From the NCBI RefSeq assembly GCF_004342685.1, contig NZ_SMBZ01000003.1, forward strand, positions 62,001 to 126,000: a stretch of DNA of 64,000 nucleotides, given 5' to 3'. This DNA is from Sphingobacterium alimentarium (lineage in GTDB: Bacteria; Bacteroidota; Bacteroidia; Sphingobacteriales; Sphingobacteriaceae). Below, one piece after another: positions 1 through 8,587 of the stretch. The translations under genes were made by a program, and so were the position numbers. The stretch's first letter is position 1. Every line of letters begins with the position of its first letter. The notes under the pieces are model-generated. The model worked only from the letters and a program-made list of their open reading frames with translations, was not told the DNA's origin and searched no databases.

Positions 1-2
1 TG

Positions 3-530
3 AATGGACGAAAGCAAGCCGATGCTTTTTTCGAAGCCTACAAGCATGTTCCTTTTGACAAAATATATACTTCCACTTTGCTGCGCACGCATCAGACTGT
101 CGAGCGTTTTGAAAAGGAATTGGGCATCGCACGTGAGGAGCTAATTGGCTTGGATGAGATTAGTTGGGGTATTTATGAAGGGCAAGTACAGGACGAGACT
201 ATTTTGAAAGGTTTTCAAGAGGTGGTCACCTCTTGGCGAAATAACGAACTGGATTTAAGCATTGAAAATGGTGAGTCACCAAATGAACTAGTAAAAAGAC
301 AGAAAGAAGCTATTGCTCATATGCTAGAGCAAACGGATGAAGAAACCGTTCTTGTCTGTATGCATGGCCGTGCCCTACGCATCTTACTATGTCACTTGAC
401 AGATGTACCGGTTTGTCAAATGGATGATTTTCCCCATACCAATACTTCCTTATACGTTCTCACCTACGAGGATGGTAAATTTGAAATTAAAGATTATTAC
501 AATACAACGCATTTAGAGGGGTTGGAATGA
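3..530 (+). CDS. Histidine phosphatase family protein (5' truncated by window edge)
   Basis: The open frame runs in from the window edge, so the N-terminus with the catalytic RHG motif is missing. What remains reads through typical phosphoglycerate-mutase/alpha-ribazole-phosphatase features: a KIYTSTLLRTHQT segment (the SxLxRaxqT motif of the family), a WGIYEGQ segment, and a late CMHGRALRILL segment carrying the second catalytic histidine. These enzymes dephosphorylate small phosphorylated metabolites; the substrate cannot be told here. The stop overlaps the ATG of mqnA by four bases (ATGA), so the two are translationally coupled and in one operon. Fold assignment is firm, substrate unknown. 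Confidence 0.85.
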   Translation, partial: NGRKQADAFFEAYKHVPFDKIYTSTLLRTHQTVERFEKELGIAREELIGLDEISWGIYEGQVQDETILKGFQEVVTSWRNNELDLSIENGESPNELVKRQKEAIAHMLEQTDEETVLVCMHGRALRILLCHLTDVPVCQMDDFPHTNTSLYVLTYEDGKFEIKDYYNTTHLEGLE

Positions 531-1273
531 GAAAAATAAAAGTATCAGCGGTAAGTTATACTAACACATTACCATTTTTGCAAGGTGTAAGAGCATCCCA
601 AAAACTCTTAGATCAAATTGAATTAACAGTGGACGTTCCCTCGGAATGTGCCCGTAAAGTGATTCAGAACGAGGCAGACTTAGGTATCATTCCTGTTGCT
701 GCATTGTCCCGCTTGAACGATTATCATATCGTTACAGATTATTGTATTGGTTCGGATGGCGCAGTGGATTCTGTATTTATTTTTTCCAACAAACCCATTG
801 AACAGATAAAAACTCTACGACTAGACCATCAATCCCGCACATCCAACGGATTAGCAAGAATACTTCTGCAATACTATTGGAAACGTGAAGTGACAGTGAT
901 TATGGAGGGAGATGCTGACGCGTATGTATTGATAGGAGATCGCACCTTCGGACAAAAAAACACTATGCCTTATGTGTATGATCTAGGTGATATTTGGAAA
1001 AAATTCACAGGTCTTCCATTTGCTTACGCAGTCTGGGTTGCCAATAAAAAGTTGCCCGAAGAATTTATTACTGATTTCAATACCGCACTAGGCGATGGCG
1101 TCTCGCATCCCACGGATGTGATTGTAGGATTGAAACCGTATCCAAATTTTGATTATGCGGTATACTTAACCGAGTTCTTGGATTTTAATTTGGATACCAA
1201 GAAAAGAGAAGCTATTGCTAAGTATCTCGAATTGTATAAAACCTTAGAAGAAATAGATTTTAAAGGTGTTTAA
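527..1273 (+). CDS. mqnA: Chorismate dehydratase MqnA (futalosine menaquinone pathway)
   Basis: At 248 residues it matches the MqnA/MqnD periplasmic-binding-protein-like fold. The N-terminus KVSAVSYTNTLPFLQG is the family's substrate-contact region, followed by the EADLGIIPVAAL and SRTSNGLARILL segments typical of MqnA. MqnA dehydrates chorismate to 3-enolpyruvyl-benzoate, the first step of the futalosine route to menaquinone, in the cytoplasm. The start overlaps the upstream phosphatase stop by four bases. The final codons form the left arm of a long hairpin that ends the transcript. No other mqn gene is in the window, as is usual for dispersed menaquinone genes in Bacteroidota. Confidence 0.9.
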   Translation: MRKIKVSAVSYTNTLPFLQGVRASQKLLDQIELTVDVPSECARKVIQNEADLGIIPVAALSRLNDYHIVTDYCIGSDGAVDSVFIFSNKPIEQIKTLRLDHQSRTSNGLARILLQYYWKREVTVIMEGDADAYVLIGDRTFGQKNTMPYVYDLGDIWKKFTGLPFAYAVWVANKKLPEEFITDFNTALGDGVSHPTDVIVGLKPYPNFDYAVYLTEFLDFNLDTKKREAIAKYLELYKTLEEIDFKGV

Positions 1274-1289
1274 GCCTTTAAAATCTATT
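1252..1289. terminator. Bidirectional intrinsic terminator overlapping the mqnA stop
   Basis: A perfect 15-bp stem (AATAGATTTTAAAGG paired with CCTTTAAAATCTATT) with an 8-nt loop spans the mqnA stop codon and is followed by a T-rich run. The converging gene on the minus strand stops at 1294, so the hairpin probably serves both transcripts. Confidence 0.75.
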
Positions 1290-1293
1290 CTTT

Positions 1294-1539
1294 CTATTTC
1301 AGAATAATAATATCCTTGCTCTGCAATAAATTCTTGTATGTCACTTTGGATTCATCTTTCAGAAAATCAAGGTGAGCAGGAGCAGGAAGTACCACCTTTA
1401 TTTCTTTATTTCCCAATGGGATGAAAAATAGAGCGCCTTGCTCATTCATTTTTTCATCGATCAACATTGTATATTTAACTACAGCAGCGTCCAGCATTTG
1501 CTGTGCCTTAAGTTTTTCTTGTATGATTTGAATATTCAT
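1294..1539 (-). CDS. Small hypothetical protein, 81 aa
   Basis: I do not recognise this protein. It is 81 residues, without signal peptide or membrane segment; the N-terminal third is predicted helical (EKLKAQQMLDAAVVKY) and the rest alternates charged and beta-type segments, ending in KDIIILK. Its start lies inside the last 32 bases of the universal stress protein gene on the same strand, so it is likely translated by coupling from that message. It ends just before the shared terminator. A real gene is likely from the compact arrangement and balanced composition, but there is no functional evidence. Confidence 0.6.
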   Translation of the reverse strand: MNIQIIQEKLKAQQMLDAAVVKYTMLIDEKMNEQGALFFIPLGNKEIKVVLPAPAHLDFLKDESKVTYKNLLQSKDIIILK

Positions 1540-2398
1540 TTTCTACCGCAAGATTACGCTCATGAAAAACGAAGATAGGGATTTCTGCATGAAATGTCAG
1601 TTTTTGTGATAAACTCGAGCTCATTAGGCGTTCGAAAAAGTTTCTATTGCGGCGTACTATTGCCAATACATCCAGCTTATTTTCGTGAATATATGTATTG
1701 ACCGTTTGTTCCACAGAGTTCTCTTTTTCCAAGAATTCAAAACTCATGTTCTTGTCTTTAAAATGCTTAGACCATTTTTCCGAATGCAACAATACATCGG
1801 CAGGGCTTACGCTATCATCTTTGACATGGATACAGTGTACGCCTGCGCCTACTAGTGTGCCGATATCCATAATTTGCTCCAAAGCATCAAGGTCTTTGTC
1901 CTTGAAGATTGTTGTAAAGCCGATTTTCTTTATCGATGAGTACCTCGCATGGCGAGGAATAGCAAGAATTGGGAGAGTCACATTGCGAATCACTAATGAG
2001 GTGTTACTTCCCATAAATTGATTAGATGCCCCTGCACCATGTACTCCCATGACCACCACGCTGATTTCGTACTCGGCAATTACTTTTTTTACTGTGCTGA
2101 GTACCGTACCAGGTTCAAAGAGAAAATGTACATGAGTGGTATCCAATTGTTGTTGTGCAGCTTCAACTAATAGTTGTTGGTTTTTCCGTTGCGTATATTC
2201 ATGTTTTGATGCCTCAATTTCTTGATACACCGAGGTCAGCATTTCTGGTTGTCCGGCATGTCCCGATGATAATATTGGTGGCAAATAAGAGTATAGCACA
2301 TATAGCTTTACACCAAACTTGTTGGCTAAATTCAAAGCATAAAAAAAAGCATTGTTGGCGTATTCGGAATAATCAGTAGGTAATAGAATGTTTCGCAT
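1508..2398 (-). CDS. Universal stress protein (tandem UspA domains)
   Basis: The 296-residue protein holds two UspA-type domains. The first begins MRNILLPTDYSEYANNAF and carries the ATP-binding-type G-x2-G-x9-G(S/T) region VVMGVHGAGASNQFMGSNTS; the second, from about residue 160, is more divergent. Such proteins are cytoplasmic stress-response factors in Bacteroidota. I chose the start at 2398 because GAGGAGGG, a good ribosome site, lies just before it; an in-frame extension to 2623 would run into the divergent sigma-factor gene and has no domain content. It overlaps the small downstream gene at its 3' end. Confidence 0.85.
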   Translation of the reverse strand: MRNILLPTDYSEYANNAFFYALNLANKFGVKLYVLYSYLPPILSSGHAGQPEMLTSVYQEIEASKHEYTQRKNQQLLVEAAQQQLDTTHVHFLFEPGTVLSTVKKVIAEYEISVVVMGVHGAGASNQFMGSNTSLVIRNVTLPILAIPRHARYSSIKKIGFTTIFKDKDLDALEQIMDIGTLVGAGVHCIHVKDDSVSPADVLLHSEKWSKHFKDKNMSFEFLEKENSVEQTVNTYIHENKLDVLAIVRRNRNFFERLMSSSLSQKLTFHAEIPIFVFHERNLAVENEYSNHTRKT

Positions 2399-2534
2399 AA
2401 TACCCTCCTCTTTATACTTAAATATACAAAAAGTAAAAGGCAATAGCAATGTGCCGACTCCAGTATTTATTGTTTTATAGCGTGTAGCGAAGTCAGTGGA
2501 CTTACCGTTATAATAGGGTAAGGAATAAAGATAC

Positions 2535-3212
2535 GTGGTTATCAATAATAATTCTTTAATTTTAGAAGTAGAAAACAGACAAAGTTCAGCTACACGCGTG
2601 AGTATAGTTTCCAGATATTTCAATAGGAATAGTCCACTGACCCTAAGGTCAGCGCTGGAAGATTGCCTCGTGCAACAGTCTGACCGCAGTCAATCATTTC
2701 TATACAAGCGATTTTACGGATACATGATGGCAGTATCCTTACGCTATGTAAAAAATGAAATGGAGGCGGAAGACGTGGTAAATGAAAGTTTTGTAAAAGT
2801 TTTCGGCAAGCTATCTAACTTTCAAATATTAGAGGATGAAACAGCCTTAGAAAAATCTTTTAAGGGCTGGATAGCGCGAATCACCGTCAATACATCTATC
2901 GACAAGTTGCGGGCGCAGAAAGCTACCGTTGATATAGACGACATCAACGAAATAGACATACAGCATACCCCCGTATCGATTTCCACGAATTTAGCAGTAG
3001 ATGATATCATGCAGTTAATGAATAAATTGCCCGATATCCAAAGTGCCATTTTCAATCTGTATGAGATCGAAGGATACTCACACGAAGAAATAAGCAAACA
3101 ATTGAATATTCCCGATAGCACAAGTCGGACCTATCTCACACGAGCTAAAGCCCGATTGCGTACATTATATCAGGAACAATTTGAAGGTTTAAATAAAATA
3201 AAAGTAGGATAA
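2535..3212 (+). CDS. RNA polymerase ECF sigma-70 factor
   Basis: Region 2 is visible as FLYKRFYGYMMAVSLRYVKN followed by an acidic EAEDVVNESFVKVF segment. Region 4 is a helix-turn-helix, GYSHEEISKQLNIPDSTSRT, ending in a basic tail. This is the Bacteroidota-specific ECF family that recruits core polymerase to regulon promoters under an anti-sigma protein. The next gene starts 10 bases later and encodes a membrane protein whose N-terminus looks anti-sigma-like, so they form one unit. The start is uncertain: GTG at 2535 gives the longest frame, and another in-frame GTG at 2598 is nearer the conserved part. Confidence 0.85.
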   Translation: MVINNNSLILEVENRQSSATRVSIVSRYFNRNSPLTLRSALEDCLVQQSDRSQSFLYKRFYGYMMAVSLRYVKNEMEAEDVVNESFVKVFGKLSNFQILEDETALEKSFKGWIARITVNTSIDKLRAQKATVDIDDINEIDIQHTPVSISTNLAVDDIMQLMNKLPDIQSAIFNLYEIEGYSHEEISKQLNIPDSTSRTYLTRAKARLRTLYQEQFEGLNKIKVG

Positions 3213-3222
3213 TATCTGCCAT

Positions 3223-4548
3223 ATGAGTAATAGAGATTTAATAGAAGATATTAAAGCAAAACTAAAAGAATCGCAAGAGCTTCCTTATCGCGAAGGTGCT
3301 TGGGAAAGGTTTGCGGCTCAGCAAGGCGAAAAGAAACGGCCCACGGTCATTATATTTAAGCGTTTGGCGTCAATAGCCGCTATGGGCTTGGCAGTCTTGG
3401 GTGCGTCTATGTATTTGTATAATTTGAGAAACACTTCTCAAACGCAATCAATCGAACTGGCGCAATCCTCAAATAAAGAAAACGTAAATAATGTGCCTGC
3501 CGAACAAGATTTACTACACAATCCTACTGTGGTATCACCTGATGCTTCTCAATTAACAAATTCTACAACGCTAGCTTATGAGGCTGGAGTCAATTTACAA
3601 CAGCAGGATCAACTTGGATCTTTATCCCCTGTAGAATACATTCATGCATCCGAAATTACACCTACATTAACACGTGATTTGTATACATTAGCTGATGTAT
3701 CTATCGTGAATACGCATATGCAACAGCTTCCAATTTATACTTTGGAAACTCCAATAAATACAATTCAGGCACCTTCGGCTATGACATTGGCGCACCAAGT
3801 GACACAAAGTGCAGTAAATACCGATGTAGATAAACTGAAACAATCCACACGTATGTCTTTGGGCGATAAATTCCAATTGGGACTATATGTATCTCCTCAC
3901 CGTACCTCCGACCAATTTGATGTGGGCGCAGGATTTTTGGTGTCTTATGCCATCACCAAGAATATAAGCATCCGTACAGGTACTTCTTACAATTCCTATT
4001 CGGTAGGTGTATTGAAGGATCCAATGGAAACCGCCAACGCGGAGATGATTAGTGTTTCTAATGCGTCCGCCAAAGAAAATATGTTTGCGGATTATTCAAA
4101 ATTAAATACGCAAATGATACTTCCTAATATCAATGCCGTCATGGGCAAAGTGGAGGCGTTAGAGATTCCGCTGGAAGTATCTTATCAATTAAAGAAAGGT
4201 TTTTATACTTCTGCAGGTGTTTCTTATTCGGCTATTATCAGCCAAGAGCGGGAAGCACAATACATTGATCATGGAGGTGTGATAAATTTGCAAGAGAATG
4301 CTTCCTTAATTCCAGGCGCCGCTCAAAAGGTAAATAAAGTGGAAACCAAAACCGTAAAATCTTTGCAGAATAATGTGAACCCGAATGGTTTTAGTGGTTT
4401 TGCTAATTTCTCCATGGGTAAAAAGGTGAATGTCAACAATAAGATGACTTTATCGTTGGAACCCTTTGTAAAAGTGCCTATTGGACAGTTTCGTAAATCC
4501 GATCTGGACTATACGAATAGCGGAATAAGGATTATTACCACCTTCTAA
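3223..4548 (+). CDS. Membrane-anchored anti-sigma-like protein with C-terminal beta-barrel-like domain
   Basis: A 441-residue protein encoded directly after the ECF sigma factor. Residues 1-45 are a charged cytoplasmic segment (DLIEDIKAKLKESQELPYREGAWERF), a short helical element of the kind seen on Bacteroidota anti-sigma proteins. A single membrane helix follows at about 47-68, then a Ser/Thr/Gln-rich periplasmic linker to about residue 205. From there to the end the sequence has alternating beta-strand patterning (FQLGLYVSP, GAGFLVSYAI, SIRTGTSYNS) ending in a terminal strand IRIITTF, as in small outer-membrane barrels. The gene pair suggests sigma control by an envelope sensor; this is inference. 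Confidence 0.7.
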   Translation: MSNRDLIEDIKAKLKESQELPYREGAWERFAAQQGEKKRPTVIIFKRLASIAAMGLAVLGASMYLYNLRNTSQTQSIELAQSSNKENVNNVPAEQDLLHNPTVVSPDASQLTNSTTLAYEAGVNLQQQDQLGSLSPVEYIHASEITPTLTRDLYTLADVSIVNTHMQQLPIYTLETPINTIQAPSAMTLAHQVTQSAVNTDVDKLKQSTRMSLGDKFQLGLYVSPHRTSDQFDVGAGFLVSYAITKNISIRTGTSYNSYSVGVLKDPMETANAEMISVSNASAKENMFADYSKLNTQMILPNINAVMGKVEALEIPLEVSYQLKKGFYTSAGVSYSAIISQEREAQYIDHGGVINLQENASLIPGAAQKVNKVETKTVKSLQNNVNPNGFSGFANFSMGKKVNVNNKMTLSLEPFVKVPIGQFRKSDLDYTNSGIRIITTF

Positions 4549-4561
4549 AGCGGAATATTCC

Positions 4562-5173
4562 CTAAACTTGATCTATTCTTACCCAGCCCATTCCTGCTAG
4601 TATAGCACCTTGGACACCAGGGTCGCCGTCTTCAAATACCAGACAATTCTCAGGTGCTACATGAAGTTCCTCTGCACACAATAAGAATGGTGCGGGCGAA
4701 GGTTTTCCTTGTAAAGTATCTCCAGCGCATACCATTGCCTCATATTTACCGTTGACACCAATGACTTCGAGCGTAATATTAAGCGTAGAACGGCTACCTC
4801 CAGAGACAATACCTATTTTCTTCTTCCCAACATTATGAAACAGAACTTGTCTTACGTATTCGATGGGTTGCGTGTCACGAATAAATTGCTCAATAAAAAT
4901 TTGTGATTTGCGTTTCGCATAGATTTCTACATCAAATTCTACATGATAGCGCTTACAAATTTCACGTGCGACGGCTATGGTAGGCCAGCCTGCGGTTTCA
5001 TCAATTAAATCCGGATCGAGATCCACGCCATATTCTTTTGAAACACTGACATAAGCAGCTTTGTGCGCATGTATATTGTCGGCAAGTGTTCCATCTACAT
5101 CAAATAATAATGCTTCGTAGGATTCGGCTATAGCTAATAATTTTTCGAATTTGATTGCGGTAAGGGTATCCAT
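4562..5173 (-). CDS. HAD-superfamily phosphatase (beta-phosphoglucomutase-like)
   Basis: The DxDGT nucleophile motif is seen as LLFDVDGTLAD near residue 25, motif II as IVSGGSRS, the conserved lysine in QGKPSPAPF, and the acidic motif IV as VFEDGDPGVQGA. Between them is a helical cap of the size found in subclass I enzymes of the PGM/YqaB type. It should hydrolyse a small phosphorylated metabolite, such as a sugar phosphate, in the cytoplasm; the substrate cannot be inferred. It converges on the anti-sigma gene with only 13 bases between stops, and stands 52 bases downstream of proline dehydrogenase on the same strand. Confidence 0.85.
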   Translation of the reverse strand: MDTLTAIKFEKLLAIAESYEALLFDVDGTLADNIHAHKAAYVSVSKEYGVDLDPDLIDETAGWPTIAVAREICKRYHVEFDVEIYAKRKSQIFIEQFIRDTQPIEYVRQVLFHNVGKKKIGIVSGGSRSTLNITLEVIGVNGKYEAMVCAGDTLQGKPSPAPFLLCAEELHVAPENCLVFEDGDPGVQGAILAGMGWVRIDQV

Positions 5174-5224
5174 GTAAATCGGTAGAAATCTATTAAATAA
5201 ATAATGGCTGTAAATATACAGCCA

Positions 5225-6424
5225 TTATCTTTGTTTTTTTAATGATTTGCGTCGTTGTTTTTCTTTAATTATCAATCCGAGTTCACGCCCTGTTTGCCCA
5301 GCTGCGGAAGAGTTTTCTTGCGCTCTTCGAAACAAATACGGCATTACAGCTTTTACCGGACCATAAGGCATATATTTAGCCACATTATATCCCGCGGCAC
5401 CTAGGTTGAAAGAAAGATTATCTGACATTCCCAATAATTGTGCAAAGAATACATGCGGATGATTATGCGGAATACCTCGTTTGTCCATCTCTGTAGCTAA
5501 TAATAGGCAGCTTTGATCATTGTGTGTTCCTGCCATTACACCTATACGATCGATGTGATTCAGACAGAAGTCAATCGCCGCATTATAGTCTGCGTCTGCC
5601 GCCGCTTTGTTAGGCTGAATAGGAGAAGGATAGCCTTGCTCAGCAGCACGTTCACGCTCAATCTCCATATAAGCACCTCTTACTATTTTTGCGCCAAGGA
5701 AGAAACCCTGCTGCTCAGCATATAACAAATCAGCTTTGAGAGAAGCTAATTTGTCGTGACGATACAATTGATAGGTGTTATATACAATAGGTCTTTCTTT
5801 ATTGTAACGCTCCATCAGCTCACGTGCTATGTCATCAATGGTATCCTGAATCCAAGAGTGTTCGGCATCGACTAATACAGGAATGCCGGCCTCATAGCAA
5901 GCTTTACAAATGGCATCGCAGCGATTTAACACTTTAGCAAATTCTGCTTTTTCATCTGCTGTAAGCGCTTGTTTGGCATCCAATTTTGCTAATAGATCGA
6001 ATCTTCCGACACCAGTAGGCTTGAATACGCAGAAAGATATCAATTTATTGGTTTTGGCATAAGCGACACTCGCTAATACTTCTTGGCAACATGCATCAAA
6101 ACTTTCTTCCGACTCTTCACCTTCAACAGAGTAATCCAAAATAGTAGTGACGTTCCCTTTTCCCAATTCGGCGATTGCATGAGCACAACCTTCAATAGTT
6201 TCTCCACCACAAAATTGTTTGTAAATCGTGTTACGGATTATTCCTTGAATTGGAAGTCCGATATTCAACGAAAAAGTGGTAATAGGAGTTCCTATTTTGA
6301 TTAATCCACTAGAAGCTACCATCTTGAATAGCCAATACGCTCTTTCAAGGTCTTTGTCGCTCTTATTTTTGAATGCTATTTCGGTATTTTCAAAATTCAA
6401 TACGGTGTCTTTCGATGTCATCAT
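5225..6424 (-). CDS. Proline dehydrogenase (FAD-dependent)
   Basis: The 399-residue protein is a stand-alone, monofunctional proline dehydrogenase with a beta/alpha barrel. Recognisable parts are KIVRGAYMEIERERA (FAD and substrate contacts), MAGTHNDQS, and the C-terminal KYMPYGPVKAVMPYLFRRA with the arginine pair that holds the proline carboxylate. It oxidises proline to pyrroline-5-carboxylate and passes electrons to the quinone pool. The P5C dehydrogenase is not in this window. A TACTTTTG element on the minus strand at 6443-6450 could be its -7 promoter box. Start is at 6424 or the adjacent ATG at 6421. Confidence 0.92.
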   Translation of the reverse strand: MMTSKDTVLNFENTEIAFKNKSDKDLERAYWLFKMVASSGLIKIGTPITTFSLNIGLPIQGIIRNTIYKQFCGGETIEGCAHAIAELGKGNVTTILDYSVEGEESEESFDACCQEVLASVAYAKTNKLISFCVFKPTGVGRFDLLAKLDAKQALTADEKAEFAKVLNRCDAICKACYEAGIPVLVDAEHSWIQDTIDDIARELMERYNKERPIVYNTYQLYRHDKLASLKADLLYAEQQGFFLGAKIVRGAYMEIERERAAEQGYPSPIQPNKAAADADYNAAIDFCLNHIDRIGVMAGTHNDQSCLLLATEMDKRGIPHNHPHVFFAQLLGMSDNLSFNLGAAGYNVAKYMPYGPVKAVMPYLFRRAQENSSAAGQTGRELGLIIKEKQRRKSLKKQR

Positions 6425-6514
6425 CTGTATGTCTTAATACTACAAAAGTACTCTATAATTAATGTATTTTGAATTTTTTATTATGATGTGGATAGAATTG
6501 GTATATTTTTGGTT

Positions 6515-6522
6515 TATTTTTG
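6515..6522 (+). promoter_or_regulatory. Candidate -7 element (TATTTTTG), leaderless geometry
   Basis: A TAnnTTTG match ends 3 nt before the ATG at 6526. If the element is centred at -7, transcription would start on the A of that ATG. No convincing -33 element is visible. Confidence 0.4.
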
Positions 6523-6525
6523 TTT

Positions 6526-6732
6526 ATGCAAACATTCAAACTAGAAGGAGAATTTATCCATATGATTCAATTATTAAAGGCGATGAATCTAGTGGAGCAC
6601 GGAAGTATGGCGCAACGTGTAGTTGAAGAAGGATTAGTGACTTACAACGGTGTCGTGGATTATCGTAAAAGACTAAAAGTCCGCAAAGGAGATATCGTCG
6701 AATTCGAGGGGACGAAAATCCAAATCATTTAA
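6526..6732 (+). CDS. S4-domain RNA-binding protein
   Basis: A 68-residue protein made of a single S4 domain: EFIHMIQLLKAMNLVEHGS, then EEGLVTYNGVVDYRKRLKVRKGD, the alpha-L turn that contacts RNA in the family (YbcJ/RlbA type). It probably binds structured rRNA or tRNA in the cytoplasm. The ATG at 6526 is chosen over the TTG two codons upstream. A TAnnTTTG promoter element ends three bases before this ATG, which predicts a leaderless message. It is followed 48 bases later by aroB on the same strand. Confidence 0.85.
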   Translation: MQTFKLEGEFIHMIQLLKAMNLVEHGSMAQRVVEEGLVTYNGVVDYRKRLKVRKGDIVEFEGTKIQII

Positions 6733-6780
6733 TATTATTGCTATCTTTACACGTATACATCACTATCACATATTAATAAC

Positions 6781-7848
6781 ATGCAACCCATACAGAGCTT
6801 AGGTTACAAAGTATATTTTGAAGAAAATTTAGACTCTCTTTTACCATTTATTGAAGAGCGCGGCTATTCGCAGGTTTTGGTATTTGTAGATAGAAATACA
6901 AATGACCACTGTCTGCCCGTTTTACAAAATGCTATCCCCGAATTAGTTCACTACGATATTATTGAGGTGGATCCCGGAGAAGAGAATAAAAACATAGACT
7001 TCTGTATTGGCGTATGGAAGACCATGCTAGATTTTGGTGCGGACCGCAAGGCTTTGCTGATTAATCTAGGTGGTGGCGTAGTGACCGACATGGGGGGATT
7101 TGCAGCCTCTACATTCAAAAGAGGAATTGATTTTATTCAAATCCCTACTACGTTGTTAGCGCAGGTAGATGCCTCCGTAGGCGGAAAGACCGGTATTGAC
7201 CTGGATAATGTCAAAAACATCATCGGCACTTTCACTCAACCACAAGCGGTATTTATCAGTACTCAGTTTTTGCAGACATTAGAAGACCGTCAGTTGGTTT
7301 CTGGATTTGCAGAAGTAATCAAACATGGCTTGATTCAGGATAAATCCCTGTATGAAACGTGTAAATCTGTGGAATTAGAAAATATTTCGGCGGACTTGAT
7401 TTATCAATCTGTACAGATCAAAAATAATGTAATCACTCAAGACCCTACGGAAAAAGGTCTTCGCAAGATCTTAAATTTCGGACATACAATCGGACATGCT
7501 ATAGAAGGATATTCCCTGTATCATGACAGCGACCCTTTGCTACATGGCGAAGCTATTGCAATTGGGATGATATGCGAAGCGTGGTTGTCGCACAAATTAA
7601 TGGGCTTATCTGAGCAAGAGTTAAACGATATTACACGGACATTTCTGGCAAGATTTCCATCATACAGATTCTCCAATGAGCAGTATGATGTATTTATTGA
7701 ATTGATGAAAAATGACAAGAAGAATGAAGACAATAAAATTGGATTTGCTCTTCTTCAAGAAATTGGGAACTGTACATTTAATGTGTATGTAGAAGTAGAA
7801 GACATTAAATATGCTTTAGATTACTACATGCAAATAACTAAAAAATAA
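6781..7848 (+). CDS. aroB: 3-dehydroquinate synthase
   Basis: The 355-residue protein has the NAD-binding glycine-rich segment LINLGGGVVTDMGGFAAST and the family's QVDASVGGKTGID stretch. The three metal ligands are visible as Glu in GFAEVIKHG and histidines in NFGHTIGHAIE and LLHGEAIAIGM. It converts DAHP to 3-dehydroquinate in the shikimate pathway, in the cytoplasm. Downstream, a ThuA-like gene starts 6 bases after the stop, so the two share a transcript without an obvious functional link. Confidence 0.95.
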   Translation: MQPIQSLGYKVYFEENLDSLLPFIEERGYSQVLVFVDRNTNDHCLPVLQNAIPELVHYDIIEVDPGEENKNIDFCIGVWKTMLDFGADRKALLINLGGGVVTDMGGFAASTFKRGIDFIQIPTTLLAQVDASVGGKTGIDLDNVKNIIGTFTQPQAVFISTQFLQTLEDRQLVSGFAEVIKHGLIQDKSLYETCKSVELENISADLIYQSVQIKNNVITQDPTEKGLRKILNFGHTIGHAIEGYSLYHDSDPLLHGEAIAIGMICEAWLSHKLMGLSEQELNDITRTFLARFPSYRFSNEQYDVFIELMKNDKKNEDNKIGFALLQEIGNCTFNVYVEVEDIKYALDYYMQITKK

Positions 7849-7854
7849 CAGATT

Positions 7855-8574
7855 ATGACACAACGCTGCTCTTTACTATTGTTCTTTCTTTTGATGGCGC
7901 TTATCAGTTTTGGACAAGCTAGCAAATCGGTTTTGATATTTTCGAAAACGGCTGGCTTCAGACATCAAAGTATTCCAAAGGGAGTAGCGACTGTTTCTAA
8001 ACTGTTAGCAGAACACAACATCAATTTTGTGCACACCGAAGATGCGATTTACTTCAGTGCCGACAGTCTGAAAAATTTTGACGCAGTTATATTCCTGAAT
8101 ACCACGGGAGATATTTTGAATAATCAGCAGAAGGCAGCCTTCAAAAAATTTATTCAATCGGGTAAAGGGTATGTTGGAATACATGCCGCTTCGGATACCG
8201 AATACAATTGGCCTTGGTATGGGGCCTTAGTTGGAGGCTATTTTTCAAGCCATCCCGCTGTTCAGGAGGCACACATGGAAGTCGTCAACCGTACGCATCC
8301 TTCCACTGCGCACTTGCCGCATACTTGGATTCATCGCGATGAATGGTATGATTTCAAAGATGTCAAATCTGGCCTTCATATTTTAATGATGCTGGACGAG
8401 ACAACTTACGAGGGAGGAAAGATGGGGAAATTTCATCCCATAGCCTGGTTTCAATCCTTTGATGGCGGTCGTTCATTCTATACGGGACTTGGCCATACAG
8501 ATGAATCTTACGACTCCGAATTATTTCAAAAACATATTATCGGCGGAGTACACTACGTTCTTAGAATCAAGTAA
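7855..8574 (+). CDS. ThuA-like domain protein, secreted
   Basis: A signal peptide (CSLLLFFLLMALISFGQA) precedes a class-I-glutamine-amidotransferase-like ThuA domain: SVLIFSKTAGFRHQSI at the start, YVGIHAASDTEYNW in the middle, and the late segments WIHRDEWYDF and FYTGLGHTDESY. The family is common in Bacteroidota and is linked to carbohydrate catabolism (trehalose utilisation in rhizobia), but its reaction is poorly defined. The signal peptide places it in the periplasm. It lies between aroB (6-base gap) and a Nudix gene (13-base gap), all co-directional. Confidence 0.85.
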   Translation: MTQRCSLLLFFLLMALISFGQASKSVLIFSKTAGFRHQSIPKGVATVSKLLAEHNINFVHTEDAIYFSADSLKNFDAVIFLNTTGDILNNQQKAAFKKFIQSGKGYVGIHAASDTEYNWPWYGALVGGYFSSHPAVQEAHMEVVNRTHPSTAHLPHTWIHRDEWYDFKDVKSGLHILMMLDETTYEGGKMGKFHPIAWFQSFDGGRSFYTGLGHTDESYDSELFQKHIIGGVHYVLRIK

Positions 8575-8587
8575 CAGACAGCACATT

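Noticed and set aside
2399-2623. N-terminal extension of the universal stress protein frame
   Set aside because: The extra 75 residues have no UspA content and overlap the divergent sigma-factor gene; a strong ribosome site marks the start at 2398.
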